In this document: positions 9,540 through 18,400 of the stretch, one piece after another | Numbering within the stretch: position 1 is the first letter of the stretch | Layout: every line of letters begins with the position of its first letter | NCBI GenBank assembly: GCA_949710005.1 | Contig: OX453276.1 | Location: forward strand, 29,244,113 to 29,308,112 | Reading direction: 5' to 3' | Length of the DNA: 64,000 bases | From: Ricordea florida | Taxonomy: Eukaryota > Cnidaria > Anthozoa > Corallimorpharia > Ricordeidae | Made by a program: the position numbers and the translations under genes | The notes under the pieces: generated by a model | Database searches by the model: none | The model's input: the letters and a program-made list of their open reading frames with translations, nothing else | Told to the model about the DNA's origin: nothing

Positions 9540-9548
9540 ATCTTTAGA
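9540..9548 (-). promoter_or_regulatory. TCTAAAGAT motif upstream of 429-aa gene
   Basis: Minus-strand TCTAAAGAT about 24-32 nt before the ATG at 9516. The whole upstream segment (TCTAAAGATTTC..ACTGATGAGTAAAAAATC) is conserved before the homologue in element 2 at 61591-61622. Confidence 0.65.
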
Positions 9549-9616
9549 TTGCCTAGAGTTGGAAATAAAATCAAAATTGATATTTAAAAAGAAAAAATAA
9601 AAGAAAAAAATATAAA

Positions 9617-9889
9617 ATGAGTAAAGAAGGACAAAAATATTATACTAATACAATTAGTAATAAGGATTTAGTAAATTACGCTAAAAAAATAGGATTAAAT
9701 ATGTCTCTCCGCGATGCTTGTAAAATATTAAGTCAAATGCAAAAAGAACACGATCCAGATAGAGACCTAGTAGAATATAAAAGAGTAATGAGAGCAAAAG
9801 TAACTGAAAAATACGGAATAGAAAATGATAATAGAATTAGTGACGAAGAAATGTTGAAAAAAGTGGCTTCTAAATTTAATAAAAAATAA
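9617..9889 (+). CDS. small unknown accessory protein, element 1 only
   Basis: 90 residues, charged and probably all-helical, with no membrane segment and no recognised domain. It is on the plus strand, opposite to its neighbours, inserted between the 429-aa and 130-aa genes. The equivalent position in element 2 (61552-61622) is only about 70 bp and holds no gene, so this is a lineage-specific insertion. It has its own A-rich leader and is followed by a TGTTATATAACTT hairpin at 9898-9941, like the two other plus-strand genes near the left end. Confidence 0.6.
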   Translation: MSKEGQKYYTNTISNKDLVNYAKKIGLNMSLRDACKILSQMQKEHDPDRDLVEYKRVMRAKVTEKYGIENDNRISDEEMLKKVASKFNKK

Positions 9890-9897
9890 ATCATTTA

Positions 9898-9941
9898 TGT
9901 TATATAACTTATTTTGATTGCTGTATTACAAGTTATATAAT
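9898..9941. terminator. hairpin after 90-aa accessory gene
   Basis: Arms TGTTATATAACTT (9898-9910) and AAGTTATATAAT (9930-9941) with a 19-nt loop, between the convergent 90-aa and 130-aa genes. Related to the hairpins at 4416 and 5135. Confidence 0.6.
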
Positions 9942-9944
9942 AAT

Positions 9945-10337
9945 TTATAATATTTTGCTGACCGCATACCCCAAACCCATCATCCCCGCCCCGACATATA
10001 CCATTTCCCCAGTCTTTTGATCATCGCTTGGTTTGTAATAATCAGAGAATTTTGGTTCATTCATTTGAGCGTACAATTCAAAAGCCTGATTTGTAGCCGA
10101 AATATTTTTTAATGCTTGATATTTTTCATCCTTTTTCTTATTTTCCCAATCAATCCTTTTTAGTCTTTTTTCCTGATATTCTGCGTAATCTCTTTGATAT
10201 TTTTCCATTGCTTTATCGTGTCGTATTTTTTCTGTATCCGCTTTTTTCCCGAATATTAATCTTGCAATAATATTTCCGCTAGTAAATGCCGTTGCGTTCA
10301 ATATTGCTCCGCCAACCATCATCGCTATTGCTGCCAT
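9945..10337 (-). CDS. small membrane protein with basic helical tail
   Basis: 130 residues. An N-terminal hydrophobic segment (about 3-28, AIAMMVGGAILNATAF then NIIARLIFG) is followed by a strongly charged helix with KDEKYQALKNISATNQAFELY and a C-terminal hydrophobic stretch (about 110-130). The element 2 homologue (61153) keeps the same layout. It starts 1 nt after the stop of the 72-aa gene, so the two are probably cotranscribed. Function unknown; likely part of the virion membrane or assembly set. Confidence 0.65.
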   Translation of the reverse strand: MAAIAMMVGGAILNATAFTSGNIIARLIFGKKADTEKIRHDKAMEKYQRDYAEYQEKRLKRIDWENKKKDEKYQALKNISATNQAFELYAQMNEPKFSDYYKPSDDQKTGEMVYVGAGMMGLGYAVSKIL

Positions 10338-10338
10338 T

Positions 10339-10557
10339 TTATTTTGGTAAAATCTTTTGATCCTCTAAATATGTTTTAAGGTACATGCTTCCGGATAATA
10401 CAGCTACCCATTTTGCATAATTCGTAATACTTGAGGATGGATCGCTCAAAAATGATTCTTTCATCATCTTTTTGGCTACATACCCAACCCCGGCTCCCAA
10501 TCCGATTAGTACCGCTGAATCAGTTACAGTTTTCACAAGTTTGTTTTCAGTTGACAT
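10339..10557 (-). CDS. small conserved membrane protein (72 aa)
   Basis: 72 residues, the most conserved of the small proteins: nearly every position matches the element 2 homologue at 60935, and a remnant is readable in the relic near 50425. It has a short N-terminus (ENKLVKTVTDSAV), a Gly-rich hydrophobic segment (about 14-28, VLIGLGAGVGYVAKK) and a second hydrophobic stretch near 45-60. Such conservation with no enzyme motif suggests a structural role in a membrane or shell. Function unknown. Confidence 0.7.
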   Translation of the reverse strand: MSTENKLVKTVTDSAVLIGLGAGVGYVAKKMMKESFLSDPSSSITNYAKWVAVLSGSMYLKTYLEDQKILPK

Positions 10558-10601
10558 AATTTTTACTGTATCATTAAGAAACTTTTAAATGACTTTTGAG
10601 A

Positions 10602-11015
10602 TTATTCCATTCCTAAAGATTTTGGAGTTACAGAAAATGGAATCTTTTTTGGTTGTGGTAATTGCGGAACTTGGGATAAATCTGCTATCCTATTAGAATA
10701 TTCAACCCTAGCTTTTTCCTTATATCTCATAAAAAGATCAAATGCTGTAAACCCTAATCCAATAACGGATAAAACTGTAGTAAAAGATAACTCTGGAAGC
10801 CACGATTTCGCTTCATCATTTTCTACGCGACCCGCAGGGACTGGATCATCTTCCTGTTCGCGTTTCATCTCCCTGGCTAATGCTTCTTTTGCTTTTTTAT
10901 TATATTCTGCTAATTTCTTACCAGCCGCAACCTTTTTGGGATCTTTCTCCCTCTTTTTATTATCTTTATTTTCTGGTTTGGGGTCTGCTGTAATTTGCTC
11001 TACTTCTTCTGACAT
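10602..11015 (-). CDS. small basic protein with one membrane segment
   Basis: 137 residues. Charged N-terminal half with the conserved stretch KDPKKVAAGKKLAEYNKKAK, then one hydrophobic segment (about 77-95, LSFTTVLSVIGLGFTAFDLF) and a Pro-rich C-terminus. Homologues are at 60425 (element 2) and, degraded, at 50016-50388. The Lys/Ala stretch is common in uncharacterised Maverick proteins of invertebrates (recognition from memory). Upstream, AGATCTAAAAA (11041-11050) is a variant of the conserved motif. Function unknown. Confidence 0.7.
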   Translation of the reverse strand: MSEEVEQITADPKPENKDNKKREKDPKKVAAGKKLAEYNKKAKEALAREMKREQEDDPVPAGRVENDEAKSWLPELSFTTVLSVIGLGFTAFDLFMRYKEKARVEYSNRIADLSQVPQLPQPKKIPFSVTPKSLGME

Positions 11016-11052
11016 TGTTATTTAGATGCAACAAATAAGTTTTTAGATCTGT

Positions 11053-11604
11053 TTAATATACTGTATCAACACCTTCAGTAGATTGCTTAGTATTATGCTC
11101 CAGCTCTGCTGGGGAGGTGCTTGCACGCCAATCAGTTGTGCTATCATTAACTGGTTCTTGTTGATTTTTGTTGAATTTTATGTGTTTAGCTACTTGAAAT
11201 ACCCCGCTACCAAGTGCTGCCAGTCTTCCTGATTTCAATGCTAAGAGACCCACAATGTTTGTTAGTTCTCGATTAACCAAATCATCATTCTTCAGATCAT
11301 TACAAAGAGATTCTATATCATCAACCGGAACTAAATAAGAAATAATTTTGGAAACTAATTGAAGGGACGAATCTACCAATCCCCCATTAATTTTCTTACC
11401 CATTACCGTCTGATAACGATTAAAATACTTTTCTACATCTTTTCCCGGTAATTTTTTTACATCACCCAGGCTCATATCAACCCCCAAATATTCCTTTGTT
11501 GTCCCAAGCACTGCGAGAATGGCAAGTGATTCTTGTTTGATTTCAAGATCCTCACTTTGATTGACCTCAGTTTTTTCTTCAATATAATCTTCAATATTTG
11601 TCAT
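11053..11604 (-). CDS. conserved helical protein downstream of packaging ATPase
   Basis: 183 residues from the ATG at 11604. An in-frame ATG 12 codons earlier overlaps the ATPase and is not matched in element 2, so the later start is chosen. The protein is acidic at both ends with a central helical domain (about 25-150) holding KEYLGVDMSLGDVKKL and ELTNIVGLLALKSGRLAALG. Homologues are at 59830 and, broken, at 49425-49967. It always follows the ATPase, which suggests a packaging or assembly role, but no fold is recognised. Confidence 0.7.
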   Translation of the reverse strand: MTNIEDYIEEKTEVNQSEDLEIKQESLAILAVLGTTKEYLGVDMSLGDVKKLPGKDVEKYFNRYQTVMGKKINGGLVDSSLQLVSKIISYLVPVDDIESLCNDLKNDDLVNRELTNIVGLLALKSGRLAALGSGVFQVAKHIKFNKNQQEPVNDSTTDWRASTSPAELEHNTKQSTEGVDTVY

Positions 11605-11609
11605 CTTTG

Positions 11610-12236
11610 TTAAATCACTTCGGGTATCTCTAAATAGCAATTAAATGGATATCGCAAAGATAAACACAACCTAGAATATTTTTCAGTTTTCAGGAGTTGA
11701 ACAAACTTTTTTCCCAATTCATAATCCAAATCGCCTCCGTAATCTTCGAAAAACATTTTCATACCTTTCTGGGAAGGATTATGAAAAGTAACAACGCAGG
11801 CCACATTTTCACGGAATGGTTTTGCTATCGAAGTTAATTGCTGGGTTAGAACCCAAACCGATAATCCGTGATGCCTTCCGGAAAATGCTAAATCTATAAA
11901 TTTATTCGATCGTTTCTTCAGATCAGCGGATACGGCGCAATCATCTAGAATTATTAATGTGTTTGTTCCGGAGAATAAAGTTTGACAAACAGTTAACAAT
12001 TCATTAATCTCCTCAACGTTACTTGCATCCGGAGATAATACATAGAAATGTTTATCTCCTCGAGCAAAATTATGATAAGTTTTATTTTTAGAATAAGTCG
12101 GACAAATTAACACAATATATTCAAAAACTTTTCGAAATGAGCCTCGGAGCTGTTCAATTAAGTACTTTGTTTTTCCACAATTTGTGGGTCCTGTTATAAT
12201 ACAATGGAATGGGATTTTATCTCGTAAATCTTCCAT
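11610..12236 (-). CDS. A32-like genome-packaging ATPase
   Basis: 208 residues. A P-loop ATPase of the FtsK/HerA-type A32 family, which pumps DNA into capsids in NCLDVs, adintoviruses and Polintons. Walker A is GPTNCGKT (residues 16-23), Walker B is LIILDD (94-99), and FSGRHHGLSVWVLTQQ (118-133) is the glutamine-bearing sensor motif. It lies just downstream of the capsid gene, the usual Polinton order, and its stop is 6 nt before the start of the next gene. All catalytic motifs look intact. The element 2 homologue at 59175 is very similar, and a C-terminal fragment survives in the relic at 49201. Confidence 0.9.
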   Translation of the reverse strand: MEDLRDKIPFHCIITGPTNCGKTKYLIEQLRGSFRKVFEYIVLICPTYSKNKTYHNFARGDKHFYVLSPDASNVEEINELLTVCQTLFSGTNTLIILDDCAVSADLKKRSNKFIDLAFSGRHHGLSVWVLTQQLTSIAKPFRENVACVVTFHNPSQKGMKMFFEDYGGDLDYELGKKFVQLLKTEKYSRLCLSLRYPFNCYLEIPEVI

Positions 12237-12271
12237 GATTTTTGTATCATAACATTATGTTTTTAGACGGT

Positions 12272-12299
12272 CCGCGAAGCGGGGAGGCGCGTAAGCGCC
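12272..12299. terminator. paired GC-rich hairpins after capsid gene
   Basis: Two small hairpins, CCGC-GAA-GCGG (12272-12282) and GGCGC-GTAA-GCGCC (12286-12299), lie immediately downstream of the capsid gene stop (12302-12304, minus strand) in otherwise AT-rich sequence. A transcript-end role is inferred. Confidence 0.4.
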
Positions 12300-12301
12300 G
12301 A

Positions 12302-13537
12302 TCAGTACTTTATCGATCTCAAACTCGAATTCATAATCTCCAGCATTGCATCGGCTACGACAAACATATGACAAGTTATTGTTCCGGATCCGCTTTGTTT
12401 CCTTTTAATTTCTATTTTTACGCCATCATGCGTATTATTTAGAGCAAGTCCGCCGCCATGAATATCATTATCTGGATGTGTTCTAGTATCAACCCAAAGA
12501 GCAAACTTATTCGCGTAAAATTCTTTTTCTTTCAACGAAATTTGTCCTGTTGATCGGAAGCGCTTTTTCACGGATTCCCAAAGATCCGATGGAATCATTC
12601 CTCTAGAGTATATTCTATTTGGCACGCCATCGACATCAATTTCAACGGAAGATATACCAGGATTATAAAAATTTTCAGAATCTCTCGCTCCTGCGGCTTG
12701 GGGTAATAAAAACAAAAACAATATTCCTGTCATTGATCTTCTCGGCAAATTAATATGCTGATTAATAACGCCGTCACCGCCCACGGAAAATGTAAAAGTT
12801 TTGTGTAAGGTAATATTTTCATAAAAGAATCCTTTACCAACTTGATAAGCTGCTTGAGCCTCGCGCGCTAAGTATTCGCTTGAAATGGAAGAATATTCTA
12901 ACTCCAAGTTTTTGATTGAATATGATGGTGCTTTAGTTGTATCAGAAAAAATAACAATATTATTGATTGGGGCAAGTGTAATCTCAAATATTAGATGATT
13001 TTCCAACACTTTTGGATAAAAAACTCCGTGATCGTTTAGAATAGGATGATTTATTGGTATTCTATACTTTGTATTATGAACTACAGCAAGAGCCAATTCT
13101 TTTGCATCTGAATCATCCTTATCACCCGCATTTGTTCTAAGTTTTCTCATATTTGGAGAAGAAATACCTTGTTTTAATCTATCTTTTCTATCTTCTTCGG
13201 TTAAGAATAAATCATGATATGTTTGAAATAGATCATATCTTTGTGTATCTTGCAATGTTTCTCCTCCAAAAAGAACTTTTAGTCTGGTTACAAGATTACG
13301 GCTCACATTATTCACAACCGTATTATTCGCATGCCCCCCGACATCTAAATCAAATAGAAGAGATACACTTCCGGGCACAATCACCAAATTCTCGGCGAGT
13401 TTTGGAATATTTATGTATAATGTTTCTCCGGGGCTTGCTGTGGATGGATTTAGAGTAATTCTATTCAAGGTTGATTCTGCTTTCAAACCAAAGGGTTCTT
13501 TTGGAATTCTGTTTGGATTAATTTTTCCAGACGTCAT
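12302..13537 (-). CDS. candidate major capsid protein (double jelly-roll type)
   Basis: 411 residues. It begins MTSGKINPNRIPKEPFGL and belongs to a family I recall as 'F54H12.2-like' in invertebrate genomes, which are Maverick proteins. The chain is predicted to be mostly beta-strand, with no membrane segment, and ends EIMNSSLRSIKY. It lies between integrase and packaging ATPase, where Polinton major capsid proteins are usually found, and its element 2 homologue (57878) aligns along the full length. The length fits a compact double jelly-roll hexon. The capsid role is inferred from context and family memory. The frame is open throughout. Confidence 0.68.
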   Translation of the reverse strand: MTSGKINPNRIPKEPFGLKAESTLNRITLNPSTASPGETLYINIPKLAENLVIVPGSVSLLFDLDVGGHANNTVVNNVSRNLVTRLKVLFGGETLQDTQRYDLFQTYHDLFLTEEDRKDRLKQGISSPNMRKLRTNAGDKDDSDAKELALAVVHNTKYRIPINHPILNDHGVFYPKVLENHLIFEITLAPINNIVIFSDTTKAPSYSIKNLELEYSSISSEYLAREAQAAYQVGKGFFYENITLHKTFTFSVGGDGVINQHINLPRRSMTGILFLFLLPQAAGARDSENFYNPGISSVEIDVDGVPNRIYSRGMIPSDLWESVKKRFRSTGQISLKEKEFYANKFALWVDTRTHPDNDIHGGGLALNNTHDGVKIEIKRKQSGSGTITCHMFVVADAMLEIMNSSLRSIKY

Positions 13538-13566
13538 TGTAATTTATAAGATACTTTGGTTAACCT

Positions 13567-13758
13567 TTAAATCGGTGTTGTCCTATTTTCTAACTCGCCA
13601 ATATGTTTTAATAAACATTCCCTCGCCTCAGGAATTAAAATCATAATATTAAAAATTTTCTCGCCATCTTCCATATATAGAATTTTTTTCCTAATAATTT
13701 TTTTCATGAGATTAATTTGGTTTTCGGTAAATTTTATTTTTTCTTCCTCGGCTACCAT
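13567..13758 (-). CDS. small accessory helical protein, element 1 only
   Basis: 63 residues, charged, probably helical (EKIKFTENQINLMKKIIRKK). It sits between the capsid gene and the divergent integrase gene. Element 2 has only 33 bp in that interval, so this ORF is an insertion specific to element 1 or a loss in element 2. It is preceded by a TTATAAGATAATTG leader like that of the capsid gene. Function unknown. Confidence 0.5.
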   Translation of the reverse strand: MVAEEEKIKFTENQINLMKKIIRKKILYMEDGEKIFNIMILIPEARECLLKHIGELENRTTPI

Positions 13759-13789
13759 TTTGATTTATAAGATAATTGTTTATTTTTAA

Positions 13790-14788
13790 ATGAGCAACGA
13801 AAATATTCTCTCAAAAATATATTATTCCACCGAAGGATATTGGAAAGGATATTCCGCGATTCCAAAATTGGCTGAGAAGGCTAGAGTAAGTGAAAATGAG
13901 GCAAAACAGTGGTTGCGGAAACAGGCAATATGGCAAATCTATCTACCTGCTCCTAAATATATACCTAGACCACACTGGACCGTGGATAAACCCAATCAGA
14001 TTCACCAAGCGGATTTATTATTTTTACCGCACGATAGAGTCAGAAGAAAAACATATAAATATGCGTTAGTTGTGGTTGATATCGCCTCGAGATATAAAGA
14101 TGCTGTGCCATTAACCTCAAAAGAAAGTCGAGAGATAACAGAAGCTTTTAAGAAAATATATTCTAGAAGATTGAAATTCCCAAAAACATTAATGGTTGAT
14201 CCTGGGAAAGAATTTATGGGAGAAGTTAGTAAACTCATGAATTACCATAATGTGAGAATACAAAGAAGTGAAGCTGGTAATCATAGAGCCCAAGCATTTG
14301 TGGAAAACGCAAACAGAATATTAGGAGAAAAATTATTTAGTCATCAATATGCGCAAGAAATGATTAGTGATGGACGATCGCGTGTATGGGTGAAAAGATT
14401 ACCAGCGATTCTGAAAACTTTGAATAATACGAAAAAGAGAATAACTGGTAAAGAGCCGGATGAGGCTATAAAACAGAAAGAGGTGAATATTGAGCCTAAA
14501 AATTATCAGCGGACGGTGGGGCTTGATGAGGTTAGATTGCCACCTATCGTTAAAGTTAGATATTTATTATCGCCGGGAGAACTTGAAGGCGGAGAAAGAA
14601 GGCGAGTTACTGATCCTATTTGGAGCATCAAAGTTTATGATATTTCTAAAAGTATGATTAAACCAAATCAGCCGGTTTTATATTATTTAATTGATGGCCC
14701 GCGGCGAGGATTTGTAAGGGAAGAATTACAAGTTATTCCTTATGATACTAAGTTGCCACCCAATTCTGTTTTGGTGGGCTCCGCCTGA
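13790..14788 (+). CDS. retroviral-type DDE integrase
   Basis: 332 residues. The Maverick c-integrase, which inserts the element's DNA into the host genome. The catalytic triad is visible with DD35E spacing: D75 (HQADLLFLP), D137 (MVDPGKEF) and E172 (AFVENANR). An N-terminal helical region (about 10-50) and a C-terminal beta-rich domain (about 250-325) flank it. It is transcribed opposite to the capsid gene and converges on the polymerase remnant. Very similar to the element 2 copy at 56837. The frame is open and the triad intact. Confidence 0.92.
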   Translation: MSNENILSKIYYSTEGYWKGYSAIPKLAEKARVSENEAKQWLRKQAIWQIYLPAPKYIPRPHWTVDKPNQIHQADLLFLPHDRVRRKTYKYALVVVDIASRYKDAVPLTSKESREITEAFKKIYSRRLKFPKTLMVDPGKEFMGEVSKLMNYHNVRIQRSEAGNHRAQAFVENANRILGEKLFSHQYAQEMISDGRSRVWVKRLPAILKTLNNTKKRITGKEPDEAIKQKEVNIEPKNYQRTVGLDEVRLPPIVKVRYLLSPGELEGGERRRVTDPIWSIKVYDISKSMIKPNQPVLYYLIDGPRRGFVREELQVIPYDTKLPPNSVLVGSA

Positions 14789-14886
14789 TAATGGCCATAA
14801 GGAAGAGTATGTATTCCGTCTTTTTGAATGATTCTCTTATCATCATAGGCGGATAGCGCTTTTTTATTAACAGTTTTTGTGTAAAT
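14770..14886 (-). pseudogene. C-terminal remnant of protein-primed DNA polymerase B
   Basis: About 38 codons matching the end of the element 2 polymerase ([11 protein letters not shown], then DDKRII and TLPYGHY). They abut the right terminal repeat directly. At the junction the ATATTT of the repeat's inner edge coincides with the ATATTT of the polymerase codons, so the deletion left a 6-bp microhomology. Everything upstream of this tail, including the exonuclease and polymerase motifs, is absent. Confidence 0.85.
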
Positions 14887-15394
14887 ATCAAATCTTTAAG
14901 CCGCTTTTCAAATTTTTAATCCGCCTGTCCGAGAAATCTCTGATTAAATTCCTGTATCTCAGTACCGGAGGCTCCGACAATACCATGCAGAGGCTTTGCC
15001 GCTGGTGGGGACACGCCCTTCGCTCGATCCTCTCGCCCCGCCTGTCGACCCCTCTTGATTGAGGAGGCTGGGCCAAAACTTTGCAGAAACTCCGCTCACC
15101 CGGCTTTTATGCTGCTGATTAAATTCCTGTGACCCAGAATTCCCGGCTTGGTATCGGGTTCGCCAAAACTTTGCAGAGGCTTCAACAATGCCTAGCGGCG
15201 GCTTGGCAGGGGGCTTTGTTAAGGCTTGAGGGTTTGACTAGGTCTTCTGGGTCTTAGGAATTCGATAAGTATTTTTTTTGTCTTTTATTCTGCTGGTTAA
15301 ATTCCTGATCAAATTTGAAAAACCAATTTAGCTTATAAGCTAAAAATCCTTATCAAAATTCCTGTGTCCCAAACTCGTAGTTTTCTCCCTCTCT
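14883..15394 (-). repeat. right terminal inverted repeat of element 1
   Basis: 512 bp, reverse complement of 3410-3921 with no mismatch found by eye. Its inner boundary overlaps the polymerase deletion junction. Confidence 0.95.
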
Positions 15395-15412
15395 AAAGTT
15401 GTCACATAAGAA
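15395..15412. repeat. target duplication AAAGT and right arm of host hairpin
   Basis: Positions 15395-15399 repeat AAAGT from 3405-3409. The 18 bp from 15395 to 15412 are the exact reverse complement of 3305-3322. Confidence 0.7.
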
Positions 15413-18400
15413 AACCTGTTCGTGTCATAAGGACCATTCGTCACATAAAATGTAACAAATACTGCTTCCTCGTTAGTGCTTTGACTAAAAGCCGCGCTTT
15501 GTTTGTCTGCCTCGGTACCCTTCTGTCCACAGTCACTCCGGGCGCATTGGACTTTGAGCTGTTGACAAAGGTCTTGCTGTTTCATATTAGGGAGCTTAAG
15601 CACGCGCATTTTTGAGACGCGGACGGCAACCGGAAGCTAGCTGTTTTCCCTTTTAATTTGTCTACACACAACCACATTTACATTGATTAGTATCTTTTCT
15701 TCATTAGAGATGATCACTATAAAAATCTGGGAGACACCACTGTCCTGGCATGCGTAATGTTCTCTTCCGGTTGCCGTCCGCGTCTCAAAAACTCACGTGC
15801 TTAAGCTCCCTATTTGTCAGAAAAAAACTGTACGTTTTAAATATTCATATACCTCCCCCGCCGACCACTCTTCCCACCCGCACCCCCGACCCTGCAAGAA
15901 AGCTGCGATCTTCCAAGTTTTATACCACAGACGGGGTTGACGCTGGGTTTGTTTTTCCATGATTTGACACATATACATTGTGCGTTTAAAAAGCTCTTTA
16001 GTCAGAAGCCCATCATTATGGCTCATACTTTAGCTTAGTATTCCTCTCCCTCCCCTCCCCTCTACTTATTTACCTCCCACACCCAGGAAGGAAGCTGCGA
16101 TCTGTCAAGCTGCCACAGAGCAAGTTGTTTCCGAATTCCCTCAGCTCGTCTCAGTTTTGAGTTTAGTATTCCTCTTTCTCCCCTTCCCTGCTCCCTTCTA
16201 TCTTCCCCCCCCCCCTCCCCGCAACCATTGGGAAGCTGTGATCTGTCAAGTTGCATTGCCACATATCATCTTGGTGCTGGGTTTCCAGTTCCGGCATGAA
16301 TATTCGTGATAAATGTCCTTTGCTCTCGTACTATTGGCGTCACGATCGGCCACGGAATCAAATTAGTTTGGAAATTACGAGACTTGTGAACATCACAGCC
16401 TAAAAATAAAACTTCAAAACACCTTCAGACCTCCGAAACCGCGTTGTTTTGTCGGATCCCACCGGGGATCCCACCTACCAACAGTTAAAACTTGTCGAAC
16501 CGGAAAGCAAGAGCCCTCGGCAAGAGCCATAACGTGTTTTAACAGGCTTTTCGGTTAGTGGAGACAATACAACAAACCATCTTTTAATACCAGTAAGAAA
16601 AGACATCTTAGAACCTTCAATGCAGTAAACTTGCTTCTGACCTTGACTTTGAAACCTACAAAAGGAATGATTTTTATCAAACAATTTTTTGATTATTAAA
16701 ATTATAACACCCGTACTTTGTAAAGCATTTTCCATACCAAGATAACATCGCTCGCTGTTGAGGAAAAAAACCTTTCTATTCTTCATTCCATGCTAAAAGA
16801 AAATGATCGAAATTTAGGACTGTACCGTGCATTTCGCGCCACCCAGCGTGGACTAAGCAATGGAACTCAGTAATGATCTTATTACAAATGGAAATAGCTT
16901 TGACATAAAACGGGCTAGGCTTTAGCATGCAAACAGATTCTTTGCGCCATTGTCATTCATACTTTTGACAACCAATCACGATCGCTCGTTTTGATGTTTA
17001 TGTAAACAGACACTACCTCCAATAAATTATTACAACTTGGTGTTCGGTAACATCTTTCGTCCTATCAGCGAATTTTTTGGAAGATAATCAATTATACTGG
17101 AAACAAGTGAATGGGGGTACCGATGAATTGCGATCCGACTTGAATTTTAGTTTTTCCTGACAGAATTAGCCGTGATAAAATGAAGAGCCGCTGCATGCCA
17201 AGGAAATTGCGTCACCGTTGCTGAATCACGTGGTTATCATGTGGGAGTGATCAAAATGCGAAGTGCAAGAAATTAAGTCTTACTTTTAAGGCGGTGGTTC
17301 TCATTGTCGTTTCTTCGGAGTCGTACGAAGTGGAAGACTTGCTGTTACCTAAACTGTTTCGACGTCGTTTGTGTTCGAAGGTAAGTCAAAAGGTTACCAA
17401 CCCCTTTCTGTATGGTGCAAACCCAAATGTTCCCATTTTAACGCTTGAAAATACTGCCAACGCGATTGATTTCAACACGGCGCGTTCGGCACGCCTTGAT
17501 TCCTTCTTCCATGTGCAATAAGCCGTGCTTCTCTTCCGTATCTCCGACTTACTTTTACTTATGGTACTTGCCTCGGCCACTTACGCGTATTTATCTATGC
17601 CGAATATTGCTTTTGTGGTGCGTTTTATGATACTTAAAATCGGTTGATATTGTTACTTCGTTCATCCCTAGTTTCATTTTCGAGAGCTTGCTTTTGATTC
17701 CAGCTTCCCACGTGGACGGAAAGTGGATTTGAAGGCTGCCCGGCGAAGCTTAAGCATCTAGGTGTAACTTGTAGGGAAGTAAAAGTAGCAGTTATTTTTT
17801 GTCAATGAAAACGCATGCACTGCAGACAATGAAACAACTGTAGTGTCTTGCTTTACGTTTCTCGCTTGAGTGATTGCAAATATAGGACATTAGGAACGGT
17901 TTGCAGTTAGTAAAAGTGTTCGAACAAAGATGTCGAATTGCCTTTTGTTCGAGTAGAAAGGTAACAACTGTTTGAATTTTGGTTCGGAACGATTGCTTTG
18001 TTTTTGTCATATCACTCGAGGTTCCAGTCGATCAGCTCCTTAGATCTTTTGATGGGCTTGGCCATACCGTCGTTGATTAATTGGTACTTCGATTCTACAC
18101 AACATAACGACGAAACGAAATTTTCTAACCAGCATTTGTAACGGCAGGGATGCTATTAAACCGTTCAACTCTGAGAGATAGTTACGACGCAAAATTTGTT
18201 TCATGCTCTGGATTGTTTTGGATGGCTGCGTGACAAGACTTTTATGCAGTACTCATTCTCTTCGATACGATGTATCTGTCATATGGTTTTTGCTTATAAG
18301 TGAAAATAATATTCGGGTTCTAAGACTGTTTCGGCGCTTTCGAACTTGCGATATTTCGAAGGCGTTCCCGTATTGTTTGTCGTTTTTTGTAGTGATGTTG

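Larger units (their letters stand above)
3410..15394. mobile_element. Maverick/Polinton-like virus-like element 1 (complete, polymerase-deleted)
   Basis: An 11,985-bp element bounded by 512-bp terminal inverted repeats (3410-3921 and 14883-15394) that begin AGAGAGGGAG, with AAAGT duplicated on both sides (3405-3409, 15395-15399). It encodes a retroviral-type integrase, an A32-like packaging ATPase, a candidate major capsid protein and a block of virus-structural-type ORFs, which together define the Maverick/Polinton/adintovirus group. Structural genes run on the minus strand from 13537 to 5172, with small genes on the plus strand near the left end. Only the C-terminal tail of the protein-primed DNA polymerase remains (about 14770-14886), so the copy cannot replicate by itself. 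Known Polintons usually make 6-bp duplications; 5 bp is what is visible here. Confidence 0.93.

Noticed and set aside
3404-15400. 6-bp target duplication around element 1
   Set aside because: GAAAGT and AAAGTT do not match; only the 5-bp AAAGT is shared.
16040-16260. duplicated pyrimidine-rich stretch as a promoter pair
   Set aside because: Looks like a simple tandem duplication of low-complexity sequence; no evidence of transcription.
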